From Oscillospiraceae bacterium (GTDB lineage: Bacteria; Bacillota; Clostridia; Oscillospirales; Acutalibacteraceae): a DNA stretch of 64,000 nucleotides. The translations under genes and the position numbers were made by a program. Of this stretch, positions 1-7,094 are shown one piece after another (the stretch's first letter is position 1; each line of letters begins with the position of its first letter). A model generated the notes under the pieces. The model did no database searches, was not told the origin of the DNA, and saw nothing but the letters and a program-made list of their open reading frames with translations. The DNA is taken from assembly GCA_902790325.1 (NCBI GenBank), contig CADARP010000004.1:1-64000 (forward strand), in the 5' to 3' direction.

Positions 1-50
1 GCCTGCGGCAGAGGTGTCCACCGGACACCCGCGCCCCAAGGGAAGGCTTA
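1..50. repeat. Dispersed hairpin repeat, partial copy
   Basis: The first 36 bases closely match 1855-1890. Both contain a small hairpin built on GGTGTCC and GGACACC. Copies of this kind are scattered in intergenic DNA of related Clostridia. This copy is cut by the window edge, so its left limit is unknown. Confidence 0.6.
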
Positions 51-69
51 TGGCCGGCATCTTAAAAGG

Positions 70-270
70 TTCATCACGGATTTTTGTGGGATGGTCAGAC
101 ACAAGTAAAGATGGTGTCATCGCGAGGGAGGCGAACGCCGACCGCGGCGATCCGTTCTCTCGGCAGAACGTAAAAGAAACAGCAAAAGACGCGGATTGCT
201 GCGCACCATAAAGGTGCTCGCAATGACAGACAAGGGTATGTTTTCTTATCCCACAAAAACCGTGAAGAGG
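70..270. mobile_element. MITE-like element, copy A
   Basis: A non-coding element of about 200 bp. Its left end (TTCATCACGG followed by TTTTTGTGGGAT, 70-92) is an imperfect inverted copy of its right end (ATCCCACAAAAACCGTGAA, 248-266). A second, inner inverted pair is present: GTCATCGCGAG near 116-126 and CTCGCAATGAC at 217-226. Copies B (1381-1579) and C (1944-2116) share this plan. No transposase is encoded, so mobilisation in trans is an inference. No clear target-site duplication was seen. Confidence 0.65.
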
Positions 271-276
271 GAATAA

Positions 277-372
277 ACGGAGGGTATCGCGGACGCTGTC
301 ATCATTCTCGACGGCGGATACAAAGTTCCCGATCGAGCACAGGTCGTGCAGATACGCAAAGAAAGTCTTTAA
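277..372 (+). pseudogene. Gene remnant: C-terminal about 31 codons of an unidentified protein
   Basis: An open frame reads TEGIADAVIILDGGYKVPDR and ends QVVQIRKESL at TAA 370-372. It has no start codon and an in-frame stop (274-276) lies exactly at the right boundary of MITE copy A. The residue pattern looks like a protein C-terminus, but I do not recognise the family. The simplest reading is that insertion or recombination at the repeat removed the rest of the gene. It could also be a chance frame. Confidence 0.35.
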
Positions 373-384
373 GGAGGAACACGC

Positions 385-852
385 ATGAAAAAACTCGTTG
401 CTTATTTCAGCGCAAACGGCGTCACAAAAGCCGCCGCACAGAAGCTCGCGCAGGCGGCAGGCGCGGATCTGTTTGAAATCGTGCCGCAAACGCTCTACAC
501 AAGCGCCGACCTCAACTGGCGCGACAAACACAGCCGCAGCTCGGTGGAAATGAACGACCGTGCCTGCCGTCCCGCAATGGCGGCCGCACCGGACGTGTCC
601 GGCTATGACGTGATCTTTGTCGGTTTCCCCGTCTGGTGGTACCGCGAACCGTCGATCATCGACACCTTCATGGAGAGCGCGGATTTCACGGGCAAGACGG
701 TCGTACCGTTCTGCACGTCCGGCGGCAGCGGTCTCGGCGATTCGGCAAAGAACCTGCAGGCGCTTGCGCCGGGCGCGAAGGTTTTGGACGGCAAACGTCT
801 GAACGGCCGCGAGTCCGCGCAGACGCTGGCTGCGTGGGCGCAGTCCGTATAA
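385..852 (+). CDS. Flavodoxin family protein
   Basis: A 155-residue flavodoxin-fold protein expected to bind FMN and act as a cytoplasmic electron carrier or quinone/iron-type oxidoreductase. The phosphate-binding loop is SANGVTK (about residues 9-15), a variant of the usual S-T-G-N-T loop. The second FMN-contact region is FPVWWYREP (about 80-88), and a CTSGGSG loop follows. It resembles the Flavodoxin_4 group common in gut Clostridia. The start is supported by AAGGAGG at 371-377. It stands alone between repeat-rich gaps and is followed by a terminator hairpin, so it is probably monocistronic. No partner enzyme is adjacent, so the electron donor and acceptor cannot be inferred. Confidence 0.9.
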   Translation: MKKLVAYFSANGVTKAAAQKLAQAAGADLFEIVPQTLYTSADLNWRDKHSRSSVEMNDRACRPAMAAAPDVSGYDVIFVGFPVWWYREPSIIDTFMESADFTGKTVVPFCTSGGSGLGDSAKNLQALAPGAKVLDGKRLNGRESAQTLAAWAQSV

Positions 853-867
853 CGCGGCGCAATGCCG

Positions 868-903
868 TCTGCCGGCGGCGGTATCGCCGCACAGACGTTT
901 TCC
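868..903 (+). terminator. Terminator of the flavodoxin gene
   Basis: A GTCTG...CAGAC hairpin with an inner CGGCG/CGCCG stem is followed by a short T run, just after the flavodoxin stop. Confidence 0.6.
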
Positions 904-980
904 GAAAACATTCCGGCTTTTCGCGCGCATGAATAAACCGTAAGCTGTTTGTATATTCTTTGTGAATTTTTGAGAGAAAA

Positions 981-1034
981 CGCCCGAAGTTGCATGATCT
1001 GTGCAACTCAGGGCGTTTTTTGGACTATAGGTGA
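981..1034 (+). other. Stem-loop with downstream GACTATAGGTGA motif, copy 1
   Basis: A terminator-like hairpin (CGCCC...GGGCG enclosing GTTGCA/TGCAAC) is followed by six T and then GACTATAGGTGA. The same arrangement, including the 12-mer after the T run, occurs at 48259-48311 immediately before the phage terminase small subunit. Here no phage gene follows. Confidence 0.6.
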
Positions 1035-1202
1035 GGGGGCTTTCGCAAAGGTGCGCGGCGCAGGCGATCGACAGCGGCCGATGATCCGGCGTCCGAGCGG
1101 AAAGGGCAATGTCAACATTTTAAGGATCTCATTCATCTCATCATTTGCGATCTGCACGGAAAACCGAGGAGAGCGGGAAAACAGCGCGTCTGTCTGATGC
1201 GT
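1035..1202. other. Intergenic stretch without recognised genes
   Basis: Between the stem-loop and the short-repeat array I see no open frame with coding character, no promoter of good quality and no RNA gene. Confidence 0.4.
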
Positions 1203-1281
1203 CGGGACAAATACGGTACAAAAGCGGGAGGCAATACGGGACACATACGGGACTCAAAGCGGACTCAAAGCGGGACACATA
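1203..1281 (+). repeat. Array of seven degenerate 11-12 bp repeats (iteron-like)
   Basis: Seven head-to-tail units run without gaps: CGGGACAAATA, CGGTACAAAAG, CGGGAGGCAATA, CGGGACACATA, CGGGACTCAAAG, CGGACTCAAAG, CGGGACACATA. A 40-bp A-rich tract follows (1282-1322). The spacing, close to one helical turn, is typical of arrays bound by a protein, but no replication or regulatory gene is adjacent. Confidence 0.65.
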
Positions 1282-1380
1282 AATAAACAAAACAAAATAT
1301 AAACAAAACATATGCGTATATCTATTGTTGGCAGAGCCGACGCGAGCGAGCGAAAGAGGCGCGACGCACCGAAAAAACGG

Positions 1381-1579
1381 TTCATCACGGATTTTTGTGG
1401 GATGGTCAGATGTCGGTAAAGAGCGGTGTCATCGCGAGGAGCGAAGCGACGCGGCGATCCGTTCTCTTGGCAAAAACGTAAAATGAACCGCAAAAGACGC
1501 GGATTGCCGCGCACCGTAAAGGTGCTCGCAATGACATACAAGGGTATGTTTTCTTATCCCACAAAAAACCGTGAAGAGG
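1381..1579. mobile_element. MITE-like element, copy B
   Basis: The most complete copy. The left end starts TTCATCACGG at 1381, and the right end ATCCCACAAAAAACCGTGAA finishes at 1575, giving imperfect terminal inverted repeats of about 20 bp. The inner inverted pair GTCATCGCGAG / CTCGCAATGAC is present. Similarity to copy A runs through the whole element. Confidence 0.65.
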
Positions 1580-1737
1580 GAAATAAGAAGTACTGTCACT
1601 ACGAAGCCCCGAAGGGGATGCGGCAATCTCAACCTACGGCATCGCCGATGGAAACATCGGGCGGGAACGGCGGGACGATGTGGGCATCGTCCCCTACGAA
1701 ATCGGATTTTGTCGAGCCGATGCTCGACCCAAACGCC

Positions 1738-1786
1738 TTCCCTCGGGGGAAGGTGGCCGAGCGAAGCGAGGTCGGATGAGGGAAGA
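1738..1786. repeat. Dispersed intergenic repeat
   Basis: A GGAAGGTGGCCGAGCGAAGC-type sequence flanked by CTTCCCTC and GAGGGAAG inverted arms. This matches, from memory, a repeat class seen many times in Clostridia genomes. It is non-coding here. Confidence 0.45.
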
Positions 1787-1829
1787 CGCTGCTGATCGAT
1801 GTCAGCCGTTGTCAGCACCTGTGAGCAAC

Positions 1830-1907
1830 GCTTTCCCTCATCAGCCGCGCTTCTGCCTGCGGCAGAGGTGTCCGGGGGACACCCGCGCCCTTACACAGGG
1901 GAGGCAA
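1830..1907. repeat. Dispersed hairpin repeat, full copy
   Basis: It contains TTCCCTCATCAGCCGCG, then a CTGCCTGCGGCAG palindrome and GGTGTCCGGGGGACACC. Its second half matches positions 1-36. Confidence 0.55.
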
Positions 1908-1943
1908 TGATGTGGTGCTTATACAAAAGATGCTGTTCTATCT

Positions 1944-2116
1944 GCTCATCACGGAAAGCTGGGGGATTCCATTTTCCGGTGTCATCGCGAAGGGGGCGAA
2001 CGCCGACCGCGGCGATCCGTAACCCCGGCAGTGCATAAATGAACAAGAAGGAGAACGGATTGCCGCGCGCCATAAAGGCGCTCGCAATGACAAACAAGGG
2101 GACGTTCGTGAAGAGG
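1944..2116. mobile_element. MITE-like element, copy C (diverged)
   Basis: It shares the CTCATCACGG left end, the inner GTCATCGCGAAGG / CTCGCAATGAC pair and the CGTGAAGAGGGG right end with copies A and B, but has lost the T-rich and A-rich parts of the terminal repeats. Confidence 0.55.
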
Positions 2117-2119
2117 GGA

Positions 2120-2165
2120 AAAAACAAAAACCGCCGCAGGCGAGAGACGCGGCCTGCAGCGGATT
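2120..2165 (-). terminator. Terminator of the minus-strand transport/surface-protein operon
   Basis: On the minus strand CCGCTGCAGGC pairs with GCCTGCGGCGG, followed by TTTTTG. It lies just past the stop of the last gene (2179). Confidence 0.7.
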
Positions 2166-2178
2166 GTGTCGAACAGCT

Positions 2179-3141
2179 TTACACGATGGGCATTACCTTC
2201 GGGAAGATGCGGTTGAACAGATCGATCAAGAAAGCTTTGACGGAAGCAAAGCCATACCCGGATAAGACGGAATTGAAGAGCAAAACGATCTGATCCTTCA
2301 GCCCCGCAAGGAATGCCTTGACGCGATCGGGGAACGTCGGGTTTGCCGGCTCCACAGGCGCTTCGGCCGCCTTGAAGGTGAATGCGGTTTTGACGTCTTC
2401 ACCGAGCGTATTGCCGTTGTTCGCCTTGACGCCGGCGCCGATGACAAGCGTCAGGGTGCCGTCCTCGTTGTCGCCGATCGTGACGATGTATTCTCTCTTT
2501 GCGTTTTCGTCCTCTTTGTTCGTGTTGGCGGCGGATGTATAGGCCGCTTCCGAACCGTCGGCTTTCAGCACTTTGATCTGCTTGAGATTCTCCGCGGCGT
2601 TCTCGGTCATGCCGCGCGAGAAGCGGATCACGATCTGCGCGCCCGCACCGATCGCTTTGCCCTCGAGCGGTTCGCCGTCGACCAGGATGGAATCAATGGT
2701 CAGGGGATTGTTGCCGCCGCCGGTGCCGCCGCCGGTTCCCTTGACGGTGAAAGCGTACTCGACCTTTGTGCCGAGCGTCGTGCCGTTCTTGGCCTGCAGA
2801 TCTTTGCCGATCGTCAGCGTGTAGCCGCCCTTGGGAAGATCGCTGCCGAGCGTGACGACAAGGGTGTTTTTGTCGCCTGCGGAGACGACCGCACTCGCTT
2901 CGCCGCCTTCCGCGTCGCGGACTTTGACTTTGGCGATGTTGTTGTCGAGCACGGACGCGTCGGTCACGTTGTTGGAGAAGACGAGCGTGATGCTGCTCCC
3001 GGCGGGAACGGCCGCGCCTTCGAGATCGGCGCCGTCGTATGTTGCGGAGGTGATCGTCAGCGCTTCTGCGGCGATGGCAGTGATCGAGAACACCATCAGC
3101 AGCGCGAGCAGGACGCTGAGAACTCTGGACGTTTGTTTCAT
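2179..3141 (-). CDS. Secreted protein with two SbsA-type Ig-like domains
   Basis: A 320-residue exported protein. Residues 1-27 are a signal peptide (MKQTSRVLSVLLALLMVFSI...). Two similar modules of about 100 residues follow (about 28-135 and 145-255), separated by a Gly-rich linker. Each has the SbsA/Big_5 signature of a V-F-S-N or R-F-S-R strand, an N-x-x-x-I/V-K-V strand and a YTLTIG or LTLVIG strand near the end. The C-terminus is an aromatic amphipathic tail (about 270-320, with FPDRVKAFLAGL and LFNRIFPK). It is the last gene of the transport operon, 7 nt after its upstream neighbour, with RBS AAAGGATG. A role as the surface part of the uptake system is inferred from coupling only. Confidence 0.75.
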   Translation of the reverse strand: MKQTSRVLSVLLALLMVFSITAIAAEALTITSATYDGADLEGAAVPAGSSITLVFSNNVTDASVLDNNIAKVKVRDAEGGEASAVVSAGDKNTLVVTLGSDLPKGGYTLTIGKDLQAKNGTTLGTKVEYAFTVKGTGGGTGGGNNPLTIDSILVDGEPLEGKAIGAGAQIVIRFSRGMTENAAENLKQIKVLKADGSEAAYTSAANTNKEDENAKREYIVTIGDNEDGTLTLVIGAGVKANNGNTLGEDVKTAFTFKAAEAPVEPANPTFPDRVKAFLAGLKDQIVLLFNSVLSGYGFASVKAFLIDLFNRIFPKVMPIV

Positions 3142-3148
3142 GGTTGGG

Positions 3149-4258
3149 TCATCCTTTCTTTTCTTTTTTGTACACGATTGCGATCACTGCGGCCGCCGCT
3201 GCGGCGAGCGCAATGACAATGACGAGAAGCAGGATCGGCGAGACGCGTCTGCCGCTTTCTGCCGACGGCGTCGCGGACGTTGATTCCGAAACCGATTCCG
3301 GTTCCGGTTCGGGCGACGTGTAATCCATCCGGAAGATCTCGGTGGATTCGTCATACAGGAACGTGTCGGGCGGCAGCAGCGCATCGGCGCTGTATGTCTG
3401 CGGACGATAGCTCTGCACGGCGCCGCCGTTTGCGGCAGGCGCGGGCGCGGCGGTCGTCATTTCTGTCTCGATATAATCCGACGGCTCCGGAATCCTTGCC
3501 TCCTCAAGGGGCTTCGAGGTCGTTTCCGTCTTTGCCGCGTTTTTCGTTGTGGTCGTCGTCGGCTTTGCCGCCGTGATGGGCGGCGCGGCCGCGGTCGTGC
3601 GCGGCTTCGTGGTCGTTTCGGGCGGAGCAGTCGTGGTCGTCGTGGTGGGTGTGTTCGAGCTGCCCGACCCGTTGTAGCTCGGTCTGTTATAGCCGCCGGA
3701 ACCGCCGGAACCGGAACCGCCGGAACCGGAACCTGAACCGGAACCGCCGCCCGGCGAACTGCCCTCGGACGCTGTCGTCGGGGTGCCGGCGACTGTGAAC
3801 CCTATTTGCTTGGAATTGCCGAGCGTGTCCCGGCCGTTTTTGGCTGCCAGATCTCCGCTGATGGTCAGCACATACGTTTGGCCCGGACCGTACGACGACT
3901 GCGGCACGACCGTCACGGTGTGCTTCGTTGCGTCCGACGGATCGACCTGGTCGTCGCCCATCTCGACCTTGATCGGTATCTTTTGGTCGTATTTGTTTTT
4001 GACGGTAAAACAGTTGATGTTGTTGTCCCGCACGGCGACGTTGACCACGTTCTTGTTGAACACCAGTACGATGCGCACATGCGGATCGACGTCCTTAGCG
4101 CCGTCGGAGATACTGCTGCTCACGAGCTCGAGCGGCTTGTCGTGGTTGTCTCCGCCGCCCGTGCCGTCGCCGCCCTCCGCGAACGCGGGGAACGCCGATA
4201 CAAGTATCAGCACGAGCGCCAAAAGTACGGCGGATGCGCGTGTACGGGTTGTATTCAT
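3149..4258 (-). CDS. Membrane-anchored surface protein: SbsA-Ig domain, mucin-like stalk, C-terminal TM
   Basis: A 369-residue protein starting MNTTRTRASA. It has a signal peptide (about 1-28), one SbsA-type Ig domain (about 35-145, with ISDGAKDVDPHVRIVLVFNK and YVLTISGDLAAKNGR), a Gly/Ser repeat linker, and a Thr/Pro-rich stalk (TPTTTTTTAPP, TTKPTTT-type). A single TM helix near the C-terminus (ILLLVIVIALAAAAAAVIAI) is followed by KKEKKG, which predicts an outside Ig head on a stalk. The start at 4258 was chosen because AAGGAG lies 8 nt before it; the ATG at 4264 is too close to the RBS. It overlaps the stop of the Cys-rich gene by 4 nt (ATGA), so translation is probably coupled. The linker DNA is repetitive and may vary in length. 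Confidence 0.75.
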   Translation of the reverse strand: MNTTRTRASAVLLALVLILVSAFPAFAEGGDGTGGGDNHDKPLELVSSSISDGAKDVDPHVRIVLVFNKNVVNVAVRDNNINCFTVKNKYDQKIPIKVEMGDDQVDPSDATKHTVTVVPQSSYGPGQTYVLTISGDLAAKNGRDTLGNSKQIGFTVAGTPTTASEGSSPGGGSGSGSGSGGSGSGGSGGYNRPSYNGSGSSNTPTTTTTTAPPETTTKPRTTAAAPPITAAKPTTTTTKNAAKTETTSKPLEEARIPEPSDYIETEMTTAAPAPAANGGAVQSYRPQTYSADALLPPDTFLYDESTEIFRMDYTSPEPEPESVSESTSATPSAESGRRVSPILLLVIVIALAAAAAAVIAIVYKKEKKG

Positions 4259-4461
4259 AAACATCTCTCCTTCATGCAGACGAAACTGTCGCGTGTCCAG
4301 CGGCGGAAGCGGCAGTTGTAGCAGCTTACATCGTCGTCGGCGACGCATTCTTCCTCGCAGTCCGCGCGGAAAGCGCCGCAGTTTTCGGCGGCCTGCGCCG
4401 CCGCGGCCCAATCCGTTTTGCCGCCCTGCCAGACGGGCATGCCGTCCACAGTATCCCACAT
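4255..4461 (-). CDS. 68-residue cysteine-rich protein, translationally coupled
   Basis: A small protein with seven cysteines at 28, 35, 39, 47, 50, 62 and 67, after a Trp/Gly-rich N-terminus (PVWQGGKTDW). The spacing (C-x6-C-x3-C-x7-C-x2-C-x11-C-x4-C) suggests a metal- or Fe-S-binding mini-domain. The frame is credible because its ATG follows the TiaS-like stop by one base, that gene's last codons supply an AAGGAG RBS, and its stop overlaps the next start as ATGA. There is no signal peptide, so it should be cytoplasmic. The family is not recognised. It may replace the zinc ribbon that the short TiaS-like neighbour lacks. Confidence 0.65.
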   Translation of the reverse strand: MWDTVDGMPVWQGGKTDWAAAAQAAENCGAFRADCEEECVADDDVSCYNCRFRRWTRDSFVCMKERCL

Positions 4462-4462
4462 G

Positions 4463-5191
4463 TTATTGTTTCTCCTTCTTGCGTTTCGGCAGCGGCTTCC
4501 ACACGCCGTTTTCGCAGCAGACGACGCCCGTGACCATGCCGTCGCGGAAAACCGCCTTGGTCGGCTCCGTGAACGTCAGAACGCGCTGCGGATCGACCGG
4601 CTGCCCGTTTGTATCAACGAGCTGCGAGAGCGCATAGAGCGCGGCAAATTCGCCCGCCGTCATCGTCGGACGGCCGGGGAGGGGATGGAGCTTGCCCTTG
4701 ATCCGACCCTCCTGCCTGCCTGCGCGCAGTCCGGCGCCGGCCAGAGCGCCGATCACGCCGATGCCCGTTCCGCCGTGTTCCGACAGGGATACGTCCGATC
4801 CGAACGCGGCGGCCGCCGCGTATGCGTCACGCTTGGAGACGACCTCGGTCTGTGCGCGTTTGCCGAACGCCGTAAGTACAGTATAGTCCAGCCCGGAATT
4901 ATTTGTCAAGATGCAAAGTCCCGGATCGGAGCCCTCGGCGCAGTTTGCCTCGAGATAGCTTTGGCAGAACGCGGTCAGCGCGTCCCGGTCGTGCGTCTCA
5001 AACGTGCAGCACATGGAGCTGTTGTGCGAGGTGTAGGGGATCGTTTCGTCGATCAGAAGCTGGTACCGCACGATGAACCCGCCTTGGCCGAGTCCGCGCG
5101 CGGCAGCCGCGTCGCGCATATTCTCCAGCAGTTCGCCCGTGCCGATGCTGTCGAGATCGTCCGTGTCGTCGATACAGAGAAACAGATTCAT
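4463..5191 (-). CDS. Short TiaS-like ATP-dependent protein (TCKD-type domain)
   Basis: A 242-residue protein resembling the N-terminal catalytic half of tRNA(Ile2) agmatinylcytidine synthetase (TiaS, archaeal). It carries the DDTDD motif (residues 8-12) and the SEHGGTGIGVIGALAGAG segment (about 135-155) that bind ATP/Mg in TiaS. Archaeal TiaS is about 420 residues with a C-terminal OB fold and zinc ribbon; both are absent here. Bacteria normally use TilS for this tRNA, so tRNA modification is not assumed. It overlaps the substrate-binding protein gene by 4 nt (ATGA) and is coupled to the Cys-rich gene, tying it to metal/chelate uptake. Its substrate is unknown. Confidence 0.7.
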   Translation of the reverse strand: MNLFLCIDDTDDLDSIGTGELLENMRDAAAARGLGQGGFIVRYQLLIDETIPYTSHNSSMCCTFETHDRDALTAFCQSYLEANCAEGSDPGLCILTNNSGLDYTVLTAFGKRAQTEVVSKRDAYAAAAAFGSDVSLSEHGGTGIGVIGALAGAGLRAGRQEGRIKGKLHPLPGRPTMTAGEFAALYALSQLVDTNGQPVDPQRVLTFTEPTKAVFRDGMVTGVVCCENGVWKPLPKRKKEKQ

Positions 5192-6276
5192 GCCGCCTCA
5201 CCGCCTTTTTTCGTTTTTGGGGAACGCATGTTGTACGCTTCTTTGATCGCGGCAAGCCATGCGTCGTCGAGCGTATAGTCGTAAAACGTCCTGTAGAAAT
5301 CGCGGATCTCGTCATCCAGATCGAACGTGAACCGGTCGGGGTACAGAAGCTGCGCGAGCCACAGCAGCGCAAGCGGCGTTTCGACACTGTTGGGATGTCC
5401 CCAGCGCGTGACGCCCACGGGGATCTGGTAGACGCGCGCCTGCGTTACGGCGCGCAGTCCCTGCCACTTGCTGTCCGTCAGGATGTAGTCGTCGACCATC
5501 GGCTCGTTGCAGACGATCAGATCGGGGTCCCACGCGTAGATCTGTTCGAGCGTCGTGTACGCCTTGCTGCCTTCTGCGCGCAGCGCGCCGCCCGCGGTCG
5601 AGACGTTGACGGCTTTGGTATGCGAGATCCACTCGGCGCAGTAGCTGCCCGCTTCGTCCGTGCGCACGGCTTCGTTGACCGAATGGTACAGCCGCGGCGG
5701 GTCGGTCACATCCGCAAGCGTCGTATCGACCAGGTCGATGGCCGCACGGAACCGGTCGAGGTACGTCTCGGCCTTTTCTTCTTTTCCGAGCGCCTTGCCG
5801 ATCACGCGCACCGCTTCAAACTGTTCGTCGATCGTTTCAAAGCCGATCACGACGCACGGCACCCCGATCGCATCGAGTTTGGCTTTTTCGTCGTCATTTT
5901 TGTAGGTGGATTCGTTGACAAAAATCAGGTCGGTTCCGAGCCGCAGGATCTCCTCCGCGTTGATGCTGCCGCCGCTTTTGACCACGGAAGCGCTGCGGAT
6001 CGAGGGACAGATCTCGCACAGCAGCTCGCTGCGGGAGACGTTGTTGACCGTGGAGGTGATCCGGTCGCCTGCGCCCAGCAGGATCGCCATCTGCCCCGTG
6101 AACGGGCAGACCGTGCAGATCGACACGGCGTTTGCCGGTACGGTGACTTCCCGCCTGAGCGAGTCGGTGACGGTGACGCCGCCCGCGGCACGTTCTGTCG
6201 GCACACCGCCGCAGGACGACAGCAGACACAGCGTGAGCACAATGCAAAAAAGGCGCGAAAGAACGCGTTTCGTCAT
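5188..6276 (-). CDS. ABC transporter substrate-binding lipoprotein (metal/chelate, FepB/BtuF-like)
   Basis: A 362-residue lipoprotein. The signal peptide ends in the lipobox LLSSC (about 18-22). The rest is a class III (PF01497) binding fold with the typical late motif VYQIPVGVTRWGHPNSVETP. Proteins of this class deliver Fe(III)-siderophores, haem, cobamides or molybdate-type ligands to a FecCD permease. The ligand cannot be told from sequence. Two Cys pairs (CTVC and CEIC) in the N-lobe are unusual and could bind metal. The start overlaps the ATPase stop (ATGA) and GGAGG lies 9 nt upstream. Confidence 0.88.
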   Translation of the reverse strand: MTKRVLSRLFCIVLTLCLLSSCGGVPTERAAGGVTVTDSLRREVTVPANAVSICTVCPFTGQMAILLGAGDRITSTVNNVSRSELLCEICPSIRSASVVKSGGSINAEEILRLGTDLIFVNESTYKNDDEKAKLDAIGVPCVVIGFETIDEQFEAVRVIGKALGKEEKAETYLDRFRAAIDLVDTTLADVTDPPRLYHSVNEAVRTDEAGSYCAEWISHTKAVNVSTAGGALRAEGSKAYTTLEQIYAWDPDLIVCNEPMVDDYILTDSKWQGLRAVTQARVYQIPVGVTRWGHPNSVETPLALLWLAQLLYPDRFTFDLDDEIRDFYRTFYDYTLDDAWLAAIKEAYNMRSPKTKKGGEAA

Positions 6277-7094
6277 GCGGTCCCGTCCTCCTTGTCTATG
6301 GTGCGCAGCAGGGTGATCTGCCGCACGGTTTCACCTTGCGCGGTCGTCTCGCTGATCTGCGCTTCGACGCCGAACGCGTCGGCAAGCGTCTCCCGCGTCA
6401 GGATCTCCTGCGGCGTTCCGAGCCGCATCGGCTGCCCTTTGCACAAAAGCGCCGTGCGCACCGGTATGCCCGCGCGTTCAAAGAAAAACGCGTGCGAGAG
6501 CGCGTGCGTCGCGATCAGCGCGCCGATGTTCCGCGCCTTGACCAGGGCGGTCAGCGCCTCGAGAAACTGCAGTTCATTGCGGAAATCAAGCGATACGGTC
6601 GGCTCGTCCAGCACGATCAGCCGCGGCTTTTGCGCGAGTGCGCGCGCGAGCATGACAAGCCGCAGTTCACCGCCGGAAAGCGTATGGTAGGCGCGGTCGG
6701 CCAGATCGTCGATCCCGACCTGACGCATCGCGTCGTCGGCGGCTTCGGCGTCCGCGTCGGAAAAAGCGCCGAGTAGACCGGTGTGCGCCGTTCTGCCCAT
6801 CAGGACGACGTCGCGCACGCGGTACGGAAATGTCGGATGGTGGTGCTGCGGCACATAGGCGATCTTTTGCGCGAGCGCCTGTCTGCGGTAAGTGCGCAGC
6901 GGCTTTGCGCAAATATCGATCTCGCCCTGCTGCGGACGCAGATAGCCCGTCACGCAGTCGAGCAGCGTCGTTTTGCCGCTGCCGTTGGGGCCGACGACGC
7001 AGACGATCTCGCCCGCGTCCATCGACAGAGAAACGTCCCGCAGGACGGGAGATGCGTCGTAGGAGAAGGAGAGCGCGCGTATGTCGAGGATCAC
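6273..7094 (-). CDS. ABC transporter ATP-binding protein (FepC/BtuD type)
   Basis: A 273-residue ATPase energising the FecCD permease. Walker A is GPNGSGKT (about 34-41), the Q-loop lies in YVPQHHHPTFPYRVRDVVLMG, the signature is LSGGE, Walker B is LIVLDEPT, and the H-loop is IATHAL. The start is the GTG at 7094, which overlaps the permease stop as GTGA and has GGGAGG upstream; the longer upstream frame is an artefact. Overlaps on both sides show it is part of the coupled uptake operon. Confidence 0.92.
   Translation of the reverse strand: MILDIRALSFSYDASPVLRDVSLSMDAGEIVCVVGPNGSGKTTLLDCVTGYLRPQQGEIDICAKPLRTYRRQALAQKIAYVPQHHHPTFPYRVRDVVLMGRTAHTGLLGAFSDADAEAADDAMRQVGIDDLADRAYHTLSGGELRLVMLARALAQKPRLIVLDEPTVSLDFRNELQFLEALTALVKARNIGALIATHALSHAFFFERAGIPVRTALLCKGQPMRLGTPQEILTRETLADAFGVEAQISETTAQGETVRQITLLRTIDKEDGTA

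Noticed and set aside
1426-1910. Open frames inside the repeat-rich gap
   Set aside because: They consist of repeat sequence read through, without RBS or recognisable protein character.
3701-3760. Repeat array inside the surface-protein gene as a CRISPR or regulatory array
   Set aside because: It is the coding repeat of a Gly/Ser linker in the correct frame with no spacers.
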